From Pseudomonas lijiangensis (GTDB taxonomy: Bacteria; Pseudomonadota; Gammaproteobacteria; Pseudomonadales; Pseudomonadaceae): DNA of 64,000 bases. The notes under the pieces are model-generated. The model saw nothing but the letters and a program-made list of their open reading frames with translations. It was not told where the DNA came from and searched no databases. The stretch covers positions 5,633,501-5,697,500 of the forward strand of contig NZ_CP076668.1 in the NCBI RefSeq assembly GCF_018968705.1, given 5' to 3'. This document shows positions 1 through 8,305 of this stretch, one piece after another. How positions within the stretch are numbered: the stretch's first letter is position 1; the number at the start of each line of letters is the position of its first letter. The translations under genes were made by a program, and so were the position numbers.

Positions 1-2
1 TG

Positions 3-1163
3 GACAGTTTTCTGTTCGCGCATCAGGCGCTGTGGCGACCCAAGCCTTTCACGCACCTGCACATGCCGTGGGAGCAACGTTATCCGACACTGGCCCAGTG
101 GCTGCGACTGCGCACGCTGGATGAGGCCGAAGCTGCGCACAACCACCCCGAACGTCTCGACGCGCCCTACCCCTTCGCACAACTGGCGGATGAAGCCTAT
201 GAACTTGGGCATCTCTGCGAGCTGCCTGCCTATCCACTCGAACCTGTGGAACCCCGCCAGAGCGTCGATGTGCCGGGGCGCAAATGGCAGCAGATCGAGG
301 CCTTTGCCAGCCACCTGCAAGCCCGGCAAAGCGCTACTCACTGGCTCGACTGGTGTTCGGGCAAAGGACATCTGGGACGTCGCCTGACACTCAGCGGGCA
401 GAAACTGACCTGCCTTGAACGCGACCCGGCCCTGATCGAAGCCGGTCGTAAACTCAGCGCCCGGCAACACATCGATGCGGAGCATCTGCAGCAGGATGTC
501 ATGGCCGATGACACCTGGCGCCACCTCAAGCCCGAACACACCCCCGTCGCCCTGCACGCCTGCGGCGATCTGCATGTGCAATTGATGCAGGTCGCCAGCC
601 AGACAGGCTGCATACAAATGGCCATTGCCCCGTGCTGTTACAACCGTACGCGGTTCGACGAGTATCAGGCACTTTCCAGCGAAGGCCGCAGCTCCGCCTT
701 GAAGCTGTCCCGGGACGAACTGGGCCTGCCAATGAGCGAAACCGTCACGGCGGGCGCTCGGGTGCGCCGTCAACGCGACACCTCAATGGCTCGCCGCCTG
801 GGGTTTGACCTGCTGCAACGCCAGTTGCGGGGCGTCGATGAATACCTGCCCACACCTTCATTGCCCGTGAGTTGGCTGGAAAAACCCTACAGCGACTACT
901 GCCGCGAGCTGGCAGAGATGAAAGACCTGCCAGCACCCGGCCAGCAGGACTGGGCTGAACTAGAGGCCGCTGGCTGGCAACGACTGGCCGAAGTTCGAAA
1001 CCTGGAGCTGGTGCGCAACCTGTTCCGTCGACCTCTGGAATTATGGCTGGTCCTGGATAGAGCCATGTACGTTCAGGAACACGGCTACAACGTCAGCGTC
1101 GGGACCTTCTGCGACAGCCAGCTCACCCCTCGCAACCTGCTGGTGCTGGCACAAAAACAATGA
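3..1163 (+). CDS. SAM-dependent methyltransferase, 5' end outside window
   Basis: The reading frame is open back to the window edge, and the residues before the first internal Met (DSFLFAHQALWRPKPFTHLH) read as normal protein, so the true start lies upstream. The visible part is about 386 residues. A class I methyltransferase motif (DWCSGKGHLGRRL) lies about 120 residues in and is followed by CLERDP and HACGDL, which fits the Methyltransf_32-type enzymes that act on RNA or small molecules. The substrate cannot be read from the sequence. It ends in a non-coding stretch with no obvious strong terminator. Family assignment is fairly sure; function is not. Confidence 0.8.
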   Translation, partial: DSFLFAHQALWRPKPFTHLHMPWEQRYPTLAQWLRLRTLDEAEAAHNHPERLDAPYPFAQLADEAYELGHLCELPAYPLEPVEPRQSVDVPGRKWQQIEAFASHLQARQSATHWLDWCSGKGHLGRRLTLSGQKLTCLERDPALIEAGRKLSARQHIDAEHLQQDVMADDTWRHLKPEHTPVALHACGDLHVQLMQVASQTGCIQMAIAPCCYNRTRFDEYQALSSEGRSSALKLSRDELGLPMSETVTAGARVRRQRDTSMARRLGFDLLQRQLRGVDEYLPTPSLPVSWLEKPYSDYCRELAEMKDLPAPGQQDWAELEAAGWQRLAEVRNLELVRNLFRRPLELWLVLDRAMYVQEHGYNVSVGTFCDSQLTPRNLLVLAQKQ

Positions 1164-1495
1164 CCCAAATCAACGGAACATCCTGTGGATAACTCTGTTG
1201 ATGAAAATTCAGACGAACGTTTTAAAACCTTAGCGCGCCAGTTACTGAAGCGCCTTGTTTTTTCCTGACACCCAGGTCAGAAGCCTTGAAAAACGGCGCT
1301 TCACGGCAAAATGCAAACAACCGCACGGATCGGCGCAAAAATCGTTCTGATTCTGAACGGGTTGTGCATAAAGGATCTGGGGCGGGGTGTTTTCAAAAGC
1401 TGTGACCTTCGCGAGCAAGCTCCCTCCCACGGTGTGGGCTAACCTCGAAAACTGGATGCAGGCCACAGTGAAGCTTGCTCACGAAAGATAGTGCA
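1164..1495. repeat. Intergenic stretch with facing REP-like half sites
   Basis: No gene is seen in these 332 bases. Around 1402-1432 there is a Pseudomonas REP-like half (GCGAGCAAGCTCCCTCCCAC). A diverged inverted counterpart (AGCTTGCTCACGAAAG) lies near 1471-1487. The pair can fold into a long imperfect hairpin and probably serves as the convergent end between the methyltransferase gene and the small minus-strand gene that follows. Confidence 0.5.
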
Positions 1496-1819
1496 TCAAC
1501 TCGCTTCCACACACTCCAGTGATCGCTCCACCATCACCTTGGCCATTTCCGCCATATGCATGGCGGCAAAAGCCAGGTCGCGCTGCGAACCATTCAGATC
1601 ATCTCCCAGCTCATAAACCGTTGCCGATGCACATCGCAGAAAATCCATCGCATGCAGCAGCGTCGCCTCAAGGCTCATGAAATCAAAACCTTTGTCATCT
1701 CCTTTTGGCGGACGACTTGTCGGCAGATAACAGGCCAAGGCACGCTTGACGACTGACTGATCGAAAACCGGTGCAGTGGATGCATCATTGAGGGGTGGAT
1801 CAGGGGTAATTTTGACCAT
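1496..1819 (-). CDS. Small DUF6124/DUF3077-type protein
   Basis: The product is 107 residues. The start MVKITPDPP and the helical rest resemble the short DUF6124/DUF3077 proteins found in many copies in Pseudomonas. No catalytic motif or signal peptide is visible, and the family has no established function that I can name. The ATG at 1819 is preceded by GGAGAG. That site overlaps a tract complementary to a loop of the structured RNA at 1870-1946, so translation may be controlled by this antisense-like element. It shares this leader design with the small gene at 10456 and the broken one at 17659. Confidence 0.7.
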   Translation of the reverse strand: MVKITPDPPLNDASTAPVFDQSVVKRALACYLPTSRPPKGDDKGFDFMSLEATLLHAMDFLRCASATVYELGDDLNGSQRDLAFAAMHMAEMAKVMVERSLECVEAS

Positions 1820-1869
1820 GCGTTTAGCTCTCCATATGGAGCTGCCAACAGATCGCTACTAAACGAAAG

Positions 1870-1946
1870 GGTGGCAGCTGTACGCGAGTTAGTAGACCGG
1901 TGAGCTAAGAACCGGCGCACCCGGAGGTGCCAAGCGCACAGCCGCC
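1870..1946 (-). ncRNA. C4-like antisense RNA module, copy A
   Basis: Read on the minus strand, GGCGGCTGTGCG (5' side) pairs with CGCGTACAGCTGCC (3' side), enclosing a short GGCACC/GGTGCGCC hairpin and a second hairpin carrying two loop tracts. Loop tract 1, CTACTAA (plus positions 1889-1895), is complementary to TTAGTAG at 1856-1862 downstream and again at 2008-2014 upstream. Loop tract 2, CTTAGCTC (1902-1909), pairs with GAGCTAA at 1824-1830, next to the start codon at 1819, and with GAGTTAAG at 1994-2001 using one G-U pair. The 77-nt size and the paired-tract logic match the phage P1 C4 RNA. Membership of that Rfam family is inferred, not tested. Confidence 0.65.
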
Positions 1947-2176
1947 ATAACAGGCAGGCATGAGACGCCTGACAGAGTGCGGTTGTGTTACGCCTTAACT
2001 CATTGGGCTACTAAACCCGATCACTGATAAGCAGCGACCGACGCAGACTAGAAGCACAAATTGAGAGACGCAAGCGGGCCGGGATTCTCTCGGAAAAGTC
2101 TGTCAAAAGAAAGGGAGCAGACCTGCAAGCTCAGGCCAAAAACATTGCAAAGCATCACAAGGCGGGGTGATTAAGG
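1947..2176. other. Leader segment between two C4-like modules
   Basis: There is no gene here. On the minus strand it holds the upstream copies of the two tracts complementary to copy A's loops (2008-2014 and 1994-2001) and a GATCACTGATAAGCAGCGACC motif near 2018-2038. That motif resembles sequences at the same relative place before the other two intact modules (10238-10250 and 17448-17470). This may be a shared promoter or operator. Confidence 0.4.
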
Positions 2177-2252
2177 GAGGCAACTGTACGAAGGTTAGTC
2201 GACCGACGAGCTAAGAATCGGCGCCCCCGAAAGTGCCCTGCGCACAGCCACC
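2177..2252 (-). ncRNA. C4-like antisense RNA module, copy B (orphan)
   Basis: The minus strand reads GGTGGCTGTGCGCAG, a GGGCAC/GGGGGCGCC hairpin, then CTTAGCTC and CGACTAA loop tracts, then CGTACAGTTGCC closing the stem. The fold is the same as in the other copies. No small reading frame and no matching target tract lies downstream of it. Its CTTAGCTC tract is identical to copy A's and its CGACTAA tract is identical to copy C's, so it may be a decayed module or a free RNA able to act on the other leaders. Confidence 0.55.
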
Positions 2253-2275
2253 ATCAAGAAATGGGCTGCGAGAAT

Positions 2276-2605
2276 TTACCTGCGCGCCAACTCATGTTTG
2301 ACGCATTGTTCGTAGTAGGTCTGCTTGATCGCGGCTGGTTTGAGGCGTGACGAGCTTTTGTAGGTCTGCTCCGTAATGCCCATGGCGGTCATGCGCATCC
2401 AGGGTTGGGGAAACTTGCGGGCCTGCAGTTTGTTGCGTGCGCCGTAGAGGGAAATCCCGGCAAGCTTCGACTCCTGAGCCCCCGCGGCGATGCCCGAACC
2501 CCATGTGCATATAGAGCGAGTGCTCTTGGTCAACTCCTTGGCCTGAACCCCGACCGAGACGCCGGCCAGGACAAACACCGCAACGGTCAATGCAAAACTT
2601 CGCAT
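2276..2605 (-). CDS. Small secreted protein, unknown
   Basis: Starting at the ATG at 2605 gives about 109 residues. MRSFALTVAVFVLAGVSVG followed by VQA is a good Sec signal peptide, with cleavage expected after the Ala of VQAKE. The mature part has two cysteines (ICTWGSG and YYEQCVKH), which could form a periplasmic disulfide, and is basic towards the C-terminus. I do not recognise a family. An upstream in-frame Met five codons earlier is possible but would spoil the signal peptide's start. Confidence 0.55.
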   Translation of the reverse strand: MRSFALTVAVFVLAGVSVGVQAKELTKSTRSICTWGSGIAAGAQESKLAGISLYGARNKLQARKFPQPWMRMTAMGITEQTYKSSSRLKPAAIKQTYYEQCVKHELARR

Positions 2606-2704
2606 AGCGCCAGCACCCAAGCTTCTGAAAGGAAGGCGAGTTTGCCAACGAAAAAGAAATCAAAGGGCCAGCTATGTGCTTCTTTTCATGGGTGTTTTTG
2701 AGGT

Positions 2705-2762
2705 GTTTCGCTGGTTCGCGAATGAATTCGCTCCCACACAAGCGAATTCATTCGCGAAAGCC
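2705..2762. repeat. REP inverted pair
   Basis: GTTCGCGAATGAATTCGCTCCCAC is followed by the near-exact inverted GCGAATTCATTCGCGAA. This is the commonest REP type in this window (also near 27035-27120, 32970, 36845 and 39030-39075). It lies just after the stop codon of the glucarate dehydratase gene and can form a strong hairpin in its mRNA. Confidence 0.75.
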
Positions 2763-4037
2763 TCAAAACCTTGGCTTGACGGTCTTCCAGTCCGGTTTGT
2801 AACGCTGCATCTGTTTCACGTCATCGCGCTGGCGGATGCCGCAGCTCAGGTATTGGTCGTGCAGTTTGCCCAACTGGTCGTAATCCAGCTCCAGCCCAAG
2901 GCCCGGAGCGCGGGTGATTTTTACGCAGCCGTCGACGATGGGCAGCTTGCCGCCTTTTATCACTTCTTCATCCGGTTCCTGCCAGGGGTAATGGGTGTCG
3001 CAGGCGTAATCCAGATTGGGGACCGAAGCGGCGACATGGGCCATGGCCATCAGGCTGATGCCCAGGTGTGAGTTGGAATGCATGGACACGCCAAGGCCAA
3101 AGGTCTGGCACATTTTCGACAGCGCCTGAGTATCACGCAGGCCGCCCCAGTAATGGTGGTCGGCAAGAACGATCTGCACGCTGTTCAGCGCAACGCTACG
3201 GCGGAACTCATCGAAATCTGTGACCACCATATTGGTCGCCAGCGGCAGTCCGGTGCGTTTGTGCAGCTCGGACATGCCTTCCAGCGTCGGCGTCGGATCT
3301 TCGTAATATTGCAGGTCATCGCCCAGCAATTCGGCCATGCGGATGGAAGTTTCCAGCGACCAGTTGGCATTGGGGTCGATGCGCAGCGGGTAACCGGGGA
3401 ATGCCTTTTTCAGCGCCTTGATGCAGGCAACCTCATGCTCGGGCTCCAGCGCGCCGGCCTTGAGCTTGATGCTCTTGAAACCATAGGCCTCGATCATGCG
3501 CCGGGCCTGGGCCACGATCTGCTCTTCGTTGAGGGCTTCGCCCCAGTTGTCCGGCTTGTAAGGCGAGTCGATATGCTGCCCGTACTTGAAGAACAGATAC
3601 GCACTGAACGGCACCTCATCACGAATCGCGCCACCCAGCAGGTCCACCAGCGGTACGTTCAGGTAATGGGCCTGAAGGTCCAGAAACGCGACTTCAAAAG
3701 CCGAGTAAGCGTTGCTCACCGCCTTGCTGGCATGGGAACCGGGCGCCAGTTCCGCACCGGCCAGGCTGTCGGTCTTGTTGGCTGCCACAGTCGCCTGCAC
3801 GATGGCCCGCAACTGGTTGAGGTTGAACGGGTCAAGGCCGATCAGTTGATCCTTAACACGCTCCTGAATCGCCAGCGCCGTTGCGTCGCCATAGCTCTCG
3901 CCCAGGCCGATGTAGCCGTTGTCGCTCTCGATCTCGATGATCGAGCGCAGCGCGAAGGGTTCGTGAATGCCACTGGCATTGAGCAGCGGCGGATCGCGAA
4001 AGGCGATGGGGGTCACGGTCACTCTTTTGATTTTCAA
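2763..4037 (-). CDS. gudD: Glucarate dehydratase
   Basis: This 424-residue enzyme of the enolase superfamily should remove water from D-glucarate to give 5-keto-4-deoxyglucarate. The N-terminal capping domain is followed by the barrel with the KxK base (SIKLKAG), metal ligands in RIDPNANW and YYEDPTPTLEGM, the ATNMVVTDF strand and the catalytic His in SMHSNSHLGIS. These are the expected residues of the glucarate dehydratase branch. It starts 22 bases after the end of the permease gene at 4059 and is transcribed with it, giving an uptake plus first-step pair. Length is slightly below the enteric enzyme and fits the Pseudomonas type. Confidence 0.9.
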   Translation of the reverse strand: MKIKRVTVTPIAFRDPPLLNASGIHEPFALRSIIEIESDNGYIGLGESYGDATALAIQERVKDQLIGLDPFNLNQLRAIVQATVAANKTDSLAGAELAPGSHASKAVSNAYSAFEVAFLDLQAHYLNVPLVDLLGGAIRDEVPFSAYLFFKYGQHIDSPYKPDNWGEALNEEQIVAQARRMIEAYGFKSIKLKAGALEPEHEVACIKALKKAFPGYPLRIDPNANWSLETSIRMAELLGDDLQYYEDPTPTLEGMSELHKRTGLPLATNMVVTDFDEFRRSVALNSVQIVLADHHYWGGLRDTQALSKMCQTFGLGVSMHSNSHLGISLMAMAHVAASVPNLDYACDTHYPWQEPDEEVIKGGKLPIVDGCVKITRAPGLGLELDYDQLGKLHDQYLSCGIRQRDDVKQMQRYKPDWKTVKPRF

Positions 4038-4058
4038 GGTAATGCTCCCGATCAGATA

Positions 4059-5423
4059 TCAATGTGTTGCAGCGCGACCAGGCACTGCCGCTTCGACAGG
4101 CTTGCCCCGTCGATTGGCAGGCGTTGTGCGGGCAAAGAAGATCACCACGGCAGCCAGCAGCGAGGTTGCCGCCAAGCCATACAGACCGCCCTCGATGGAG
4201 CCTGTGGTCTGCTCCAGAATCCCGAAGGTCGTAGGCGCGACGAAACCGCCCAGGTTGCCGATGGAGTTGATCAGCGCGATCACCGCTGCGGCGATGCGAG
4301 CGTCCAGATAGCTTTGCGGGATCGGCCAGAACAGCGCAGATGCAGCCTTGAAGCCGATGGCGGCAAAACAGATGGCCACGAAAGCGAAGACCGGGCCGCC
4401 GGTGGTCGACATGAACATGCCGAACGAAGCGATGACCAGCGTCAGCGCAACCCAGGCCTGCTGAAATTTCCATTTGCTGGCCATGGCCGCAAAGCCATAC
4501 ATCGCCACGATGGAAATGATCCAGGGCACCGAGTTGAACAGGCCGACCTGGAAGTCACCCAGATTGCCCATTTTCTTGATCATGCTGGGCAGCCAGAAGG
4601 TCGCGCCGTAGATGGTCAGGGCGATGGAGAAGTAGATGAAGCAGAACAGCGCAATCTGCCGGTCGGCCAGCAGCCTGAGCATCGAAGGCCTGGCGACCTG
4701 CACGGCCTCACGCTCGCGTTGCTCCTGGGCAATGGCTGCAATCAGGACGCTTTTCTCTTCCTCACTCAACCATTTCGCTTCGCTCGGATGGGACTGCAAC
4801 CAGAACCAGACGAACCCGCAGAGCAACACGGAGGCAAAGCCTTCGATCAGAAACATCCACTGCCAGCCATGCAGGCCAAGCCCCGTGATATGCAGCAGTG
4901 CTCCGGAAACCGGCCCGGAGATCACCGAAGCGATGGCTGAACCACTGAGGAAAACCGCCATGGTCTTGCCGAGTTCGGAAGACGGCAGCCATTGGGTGAA
5001 GTAGTAAATGATGCCAGGGAAAAAGCCGGCTTCGGCCGCGCCAAGGATGAAGCGCAGTACATAGAAACTGGTCTCCCCGCGCACGAACGCCATGGCCATG
5101 GCTGCCGCACCCCATGTGAACATGATGCGCGTCAGCCAGACGCGAGCGCCGTAGCGTTGCAGCAACATGTTGGATGGCACTTCGAACAGCGCGTAGCCGA
5201 CAAAGAACAACCCGGCACCCAGCCCATAGGCCGCGGCACCAATGCCCAGGTCGGTTTCCAGGTGGCTGCGCACGAAGCCGATGTTCACGCGGTCGATGTA
5301 GTTGACGATGAACATCACCACGAACAGCGGCAGCACATGACGCTTCACTTTGGCCGCTGCCCGGGCAAGCACGGCAGGGTCGGAGGGACTCTGGAGATTC
5401 TTCAAGATGCGACTCCCGTTCAT
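4059..5423 (-). CDS. MFS permease for glucarate/galactarate-type sugar acids
   Basis: This is a twelve-helix major facilitator protein of the anion:cation symporter branch. The first helix reads LPLFVVMFIVNYIDRVNIGF, the typical N-terminal signature of GudP/GarP and phthalate-type carriers. An ATG at 5423 gives about 454 residues. A TTG at 5405 preceded by CGGGAG (giving LKNLQSPSD) is also plausible. Linkage to glucarate dehydratase on one side and a divergent LysR regulator on the other indicates import of D-glucarate or a close sugar diacid. The substrate is inferred from context. Confidence 0.85.
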   Translation of the reverse strand: MNGSRILKNLQSPSDPAVLARAAAKVKRHVLPLFVVMFIVNYIDRVNIGFVRSHLETDLGIGAAAYGLGAGLFFVGYALFEVPSNMLLQRYGARVWLTRIMFTWGAAAMAMAFVRGETSFYVLRFILGAAEAGFFPGIIYYFTQWLPSSELGKTMAVFLSGSAIASVISGPVSGALLHITGLGLHGWQWMFLIEGFASVLLCGFVWFWLQSHPSEAKWLSEEEKSVLIAAIAQEQREREAVQVARPSMLRLLADRQIALFCFIYFSIALTIYGATFWLPSMIKKMGNLGDFQVGLFNSVPWIISIVAMYGFAAMASKWKFQQAWVALTLVIASFGMFMSTTGGPVFAFVAICFAAIGFKAASALFWPIPQSYLDARIAAAVIALINSIGNLGGFVAPTTFGILEQTTGSIEGGLYGLAATSLLAAVVIFFARTTPANRRGKPVEAAVPGRAATH

Positions 5424-5469
5424 TGTTTTTGTAGGGACGAGCCGATCATGGACGCGGTGATTGTTCCCG

Positions 5470-5508
5470 TCTAATCTAACTTGGCATTCCATTGATACCC
5501 GGATTAGA
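5470..5508. promoter_or_regulatory. Candidate operator of the glucarate operon
   Basis: In the 88-base gap between the divergent permease and regulator genes, TCTAATC at 5470-5476 is mirrored by GATTAGA at 5502-5508, a perfect 7-bp inverted repeat. It lies just before the regulator start. The placement fits a LysR-type regulator controlling the operon and itself. Binding is inferred. Confidence 0.5.
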
Positions 5509-5511
5509 TCA

Positions 5512-6423
5512 ATGTTCGAGCTGACTCAACTGCGCTGCTTCACCACTGTCGCGACTGAACTCAATTTCCGCCGTGCCGCAGAACGGCTGAACATGACTCA
5601 ACCGCCGCTTAGCCGTCAGATCCAGTTGCTGGAGCATCATCTGGGCGTTGATCTGTTTACCCGCAACACGCGCAATGTGGCCCTGACGGCCGCCGGCCGC
5701 GCCTTTTTCGTCGAGGCCCAGAACCTGCTGGAGCGCGCGCAGCAGGCCGCCGTCACGGCCAGACGCTTCGCCGAGGGCGATATCGGATCGGTCAATATCA
5801 GCTTCGTCGGCAGTGCGGTGTATGAGTTTCTGCCCAAGGTCATCGCCGAAGCGCGGCTCAAGCAGCCACACGTCAGAATCAACCTGTCGGAAATGAACAC
5901 CTATCAGCAGCACGAGGCACTGCGCGGTCGTCGCATCGACCTGGGCATCGTGCGCACCCCGCTGCTGGAACCGGGCTATGCCACCGAATGCCTGGTGCGC
6001 GAACCCTTCGTGCTGGCCGTGCCCGGCAATCACCGGCTGGCCAGCAGTCCAACCGTGTCGGTCCAGGATCTGGATGCGCAGCCCTTCCTGATGTACTCCC
6101 ACTCGGCCTATCCGCCATTCAACGAGCTGCTGACCGGCATGCTCCGCTCGGCACGGGTTGCCCCTGAATATGTGCAATGGCTGGGTTCGTCACTGACCAT
6201 ACTGGCGCTGGTCAATGCGGGAATGGGGCTGGCACTGGTCCCACGCTGTGCAACGAGTGTGGTCTTCAGGAACGTGGTGTTTCGGGATATCGATCTGGGG
6301 GAAGGCGTACAGAGCGAACTGCATCTGATCTGGACCGAAAACAACGACAATCCGGCGTTTGCAATGCTGCTGGAAGGGATCAGAAAAGCCGTGCGCGAAG
6401 GCTGGGGCGACAGCAACCATTAG
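5512..6423 (+). CDS. LysR-family regulator, probably of glucarate genes
   Basis: The product is 303 residues. The N-terminal winged helix reads FRRAAERLNMTQPPLSRQI, followed by a linker helix and a periplasmic-binding-like effector domain from about residue 90 to the end. The start at 5512 (MFELTQLRCF) fits the family length; an upstream in-frame Met would add an atypical tail across the promoter. Divergent placement from the permease and dehydratase genes is the usual layout for a LysR protein and its target, so it is likely an activator responding to glucarate or a related compound. Confidence 0.87.
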   Translation: MFELTQLRCFTTVATELNFRRAAERLNMTQPPLSRQIQLLEHHLGVDLFTRNTRNVALTAAGRAFFVEAQNLLERAQQAAVTARRFAEGDIGSVNISFVGSAVYEFLPKVIAEARLKQPHVRINLSEMNTYQQHEALRGRRIDLGIVRTPLLEPGYATECLVREPFVLAVPGNHRLASSPTVSVQDLDAQPFLMYSHSAYPPFNELLTGMLRSARVAPEYVQWLGSSLTILALVNAGMGLALVPRCATSVVFRNVVFRDIDLGEGVQSELHLIWTENNDNPAFAMLLEGIRKAVREGWGDSNH

Positions 6424-6621
6424 GGTTTACGTATCGGGCGGAGGATTATAGGATAGCCCCCGCTACTTTTCCTGCTAGTTGCATAAGGATATTACCCTCG
6501 TTACATGGCTATTGATCTAGATAGTCATGATCTACATGCGTGGGCGTCTTTCAGGAAACATAAAGAAACAATTAAATGCGAAACCGATTTTTGCGCCTGC
6601 GTCCAAGCGATTAATGAGTAC

Positions 6622-7461
6622 ATGACGATGAGCAATTCTGATTCTGTATCTGATAAAACACCTACCTTCAGCATTGCCATAGTCAATTACAAGACTCTCG
6701 AAATTACCAAGATATGCCTGGATCTATTGCAACAGCATCTGGGCAACACCCCGCATCAGGTCTGGGTGGTGGACAACGATTCCGCCGATGACAGCACCGA
6801 ATACCTGCGCACACTGGACTGGATCAACCTGATCGAGCGCAAGAGCCCCGGACCGGAGTGTGGTCACATCGCTCACGGCAAGGCTCTCGACATGATTCTC
6901 GAGCGGACCGAAACCGATTACCTGTTCCTGCTGCACACCGATACATTCATCTTCGACAAGAAGGTGTTTTCCATGATGCTGAAGAAGTGCATCAGGAACC
7001 CGAAAGTTGCAGCAGTCGGCTGTGTAGAACAGCTGAACCGTGGCACGGCCAGAACCATCTGGCGCTTCAGTTCCCGCCTGTTCAAACATCACTTCCGTCG
7101 CCTGAAACTCGCTCTGGGCCTGCGCTCCAAACAGCCGAAGCCCTACCGCGAAGCCCACCTGAAAAGCTTCTGCACCTTGTGGAACACCAAGCTGATGAAG
7201 CAGCACAACCTGCACTTCCAGATGGATGAGCGGGTGCCGGGTTATACCCTGCAGGACACCATGGTCGAGCTTGGCTATGACATCGAGTTTCTGTCACCAC
7301 GCAAGATATTCAGCTACCTGGACCACATCCAGGCAGGTACTGTTTCGGCAGCCGGTGGCTATGACACGACGCATCGCCGGGTCAAGATGTACAACGAGAT
7401 CCTGGAGCGTATCAACAAGAACAACGCTCGCAGGCAAAATGCGCCGACAATGAACACCTGA
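6622..7461 (+). CDS. Family 2 glycosyltransferase
   Basis: About 279 residues from the ATG at 6622. TFSIAIVNYKTLEITKICL and VVDNDSADDS form the nucleotide-sugar binding first half of a GT-A fold, and FLLHTDTFIFD supplies the acidic metal-binding motif. It is probably cytosolic or membrane-associated, with no transmembrane helices. The gene ends 25 bases before an oxygenase gene on the same strand, suggesting joint modification of a surface glycan. The start is uncertain: the Shine-Dalgarno is weak, and an ATG at 6505 extends through AT-rich sequence that looks like promoter rather than protein. Confidence 0.8.
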   Translation: MTMSNSDSVSDKTPTFSIAIVNYKTLEITKICLDLLQQHLGNTPHQVWVVDNDSADDSTEYLRTLDWINLIERKSPGPECGHIAHGKALDMILERTETDYLFLLHTDTFIFDKKVFSMMLKKCIRNPKVAAVGCVEQLNRGTARTIWRFSSRLFKHHFRRLKLALGLRSKQPKPYREAHLKSFCTLWNTKLMKQHNLHFQMDERVPGYTLQDTMVELGYDIEFLSPRKIFSYLDHIQAGTVSAAGGYDTTHRRVKMYNEILERINKNNARRQNAPTMNT

Positions 7462-7486
7462 TGAATTTCCGACTATTGGAGCGGCA

Positions 7487-8290
7487 ATGACTGCGACTCA
7501 CCACACACTGCCCATTACCCTGGCTCCAGAGCTTGATTTCGACCTGGCAGCCGCTGGCGAGCTGGGCCAGTCGCTGACCGATAGCTACACACAGGCCACA
7601 CCGTTCGCGCATATCGTCCTCGACGACTTTCTACCGCCGGACCTGATCGCCAGCATCTGCGAACACTTCCCCGCCGAGCCGACCGACAACGAAATGCTCT
7701 ACGAGCGCGGCTACAAGGGGCAGCACAAAAGACAGATCAGCCCCAATGAATGCGACCCTCACCTGAAGAAGATCTTCAGCGCCTTCAACTCGGCCCCCAT
7801 GCTGCACTTTCTTGAAAAGCTCACCGGCATCGAAGGCCTGATACCTGACCCCTACTTCACCGGCGGCGGCCTGCATGAAACCAAGAAGGGCGGCTTCCTG
7901 GGCGTGCACTCGGACTTCAGGCTGAACAAGAAGCTCAATATCGACCGCCGCATCAACGCCATCATTTACCTCAACCCGGACTGGAAAGAGGAATACGGCG
8001 GCAATCTGGAACTCTGGGATGTGGACATGCGCACATGCCTGAAGAAAGTCCTGCCGATCTACAACCGCTGCGTGATCTTCAACACCGACGCCGACAGTAA
8101 CCACGGTCACCCGGAACCGCTGACGACGCCCGAGCACATCACTCGCCGCTCGGTTGCGCTTTACTACTACACCGCATCAAAGGGGCCAATCGACCCCACG
8201 CAAAGAAACAAGACCCACTACAAGCCAAGGCCCAAAGACCTCATCAGCCCCAGGTACTACCTGAACAAGCTCATCAGAAAGAAAAACTGA
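7487..8290 (+). CDS. 2-oxoglutarate/Fe(II) oxygenase-type protein
   Basis: The product is 267 residues with a good GGAG site before the ATG. The double-stranded beta-helix Fe site is visible as GVHSDF (His and Asp) and the distal His in SNHGHPEPL, with the 2-oxoglutarate-binding Arg in TRRSVALYYY. This matches the prolyl-4-hydroxylase-like 2OG-FeII_Oxy_3 group often found beside glycosyltransferases in surface polysaccharide loci. It probably hydroxylates a sugar or a protein-bound glycan. It is convergent with the J-domain gene, whose stop is 16 bases away. Confidence 0.82.
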   Translation: MTATHHTLPITLAPELDFDLAAAGELGQSLTDSYTQATPFAHIVLDDFLPPDLIASICEHFPAEPTDNEMLYERGYKGQHKRQISPNECDPHLKKIFSAFNSAPMLHFLEKLTGIEGLIPDPYFTGGGLHETKKGGFLGVHSDFRLNKKLNIDRRINAIIYLNPDWKEEYGGNLELWDVDMRTCLKKVLPIYNRCVIFNTDADSNHGHPEPLTTPEHITRRSVALYYYTASKGPIDPTQRNKTHYKPRPKDLISPRYYLNKLIRKKN

Positions 8291-8305
8291 AGGATCTGGC
8301 AGCCG

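Noticed and set aside
3078..4940. Long 620-codon plus-strand open frame opposite gudD and the permease gene
   Set aside because: It is the antisense shadow of two well-supported genes in GC-rich DNA; its residue composition (many Gln, His, Arg) is typical of such shadows.
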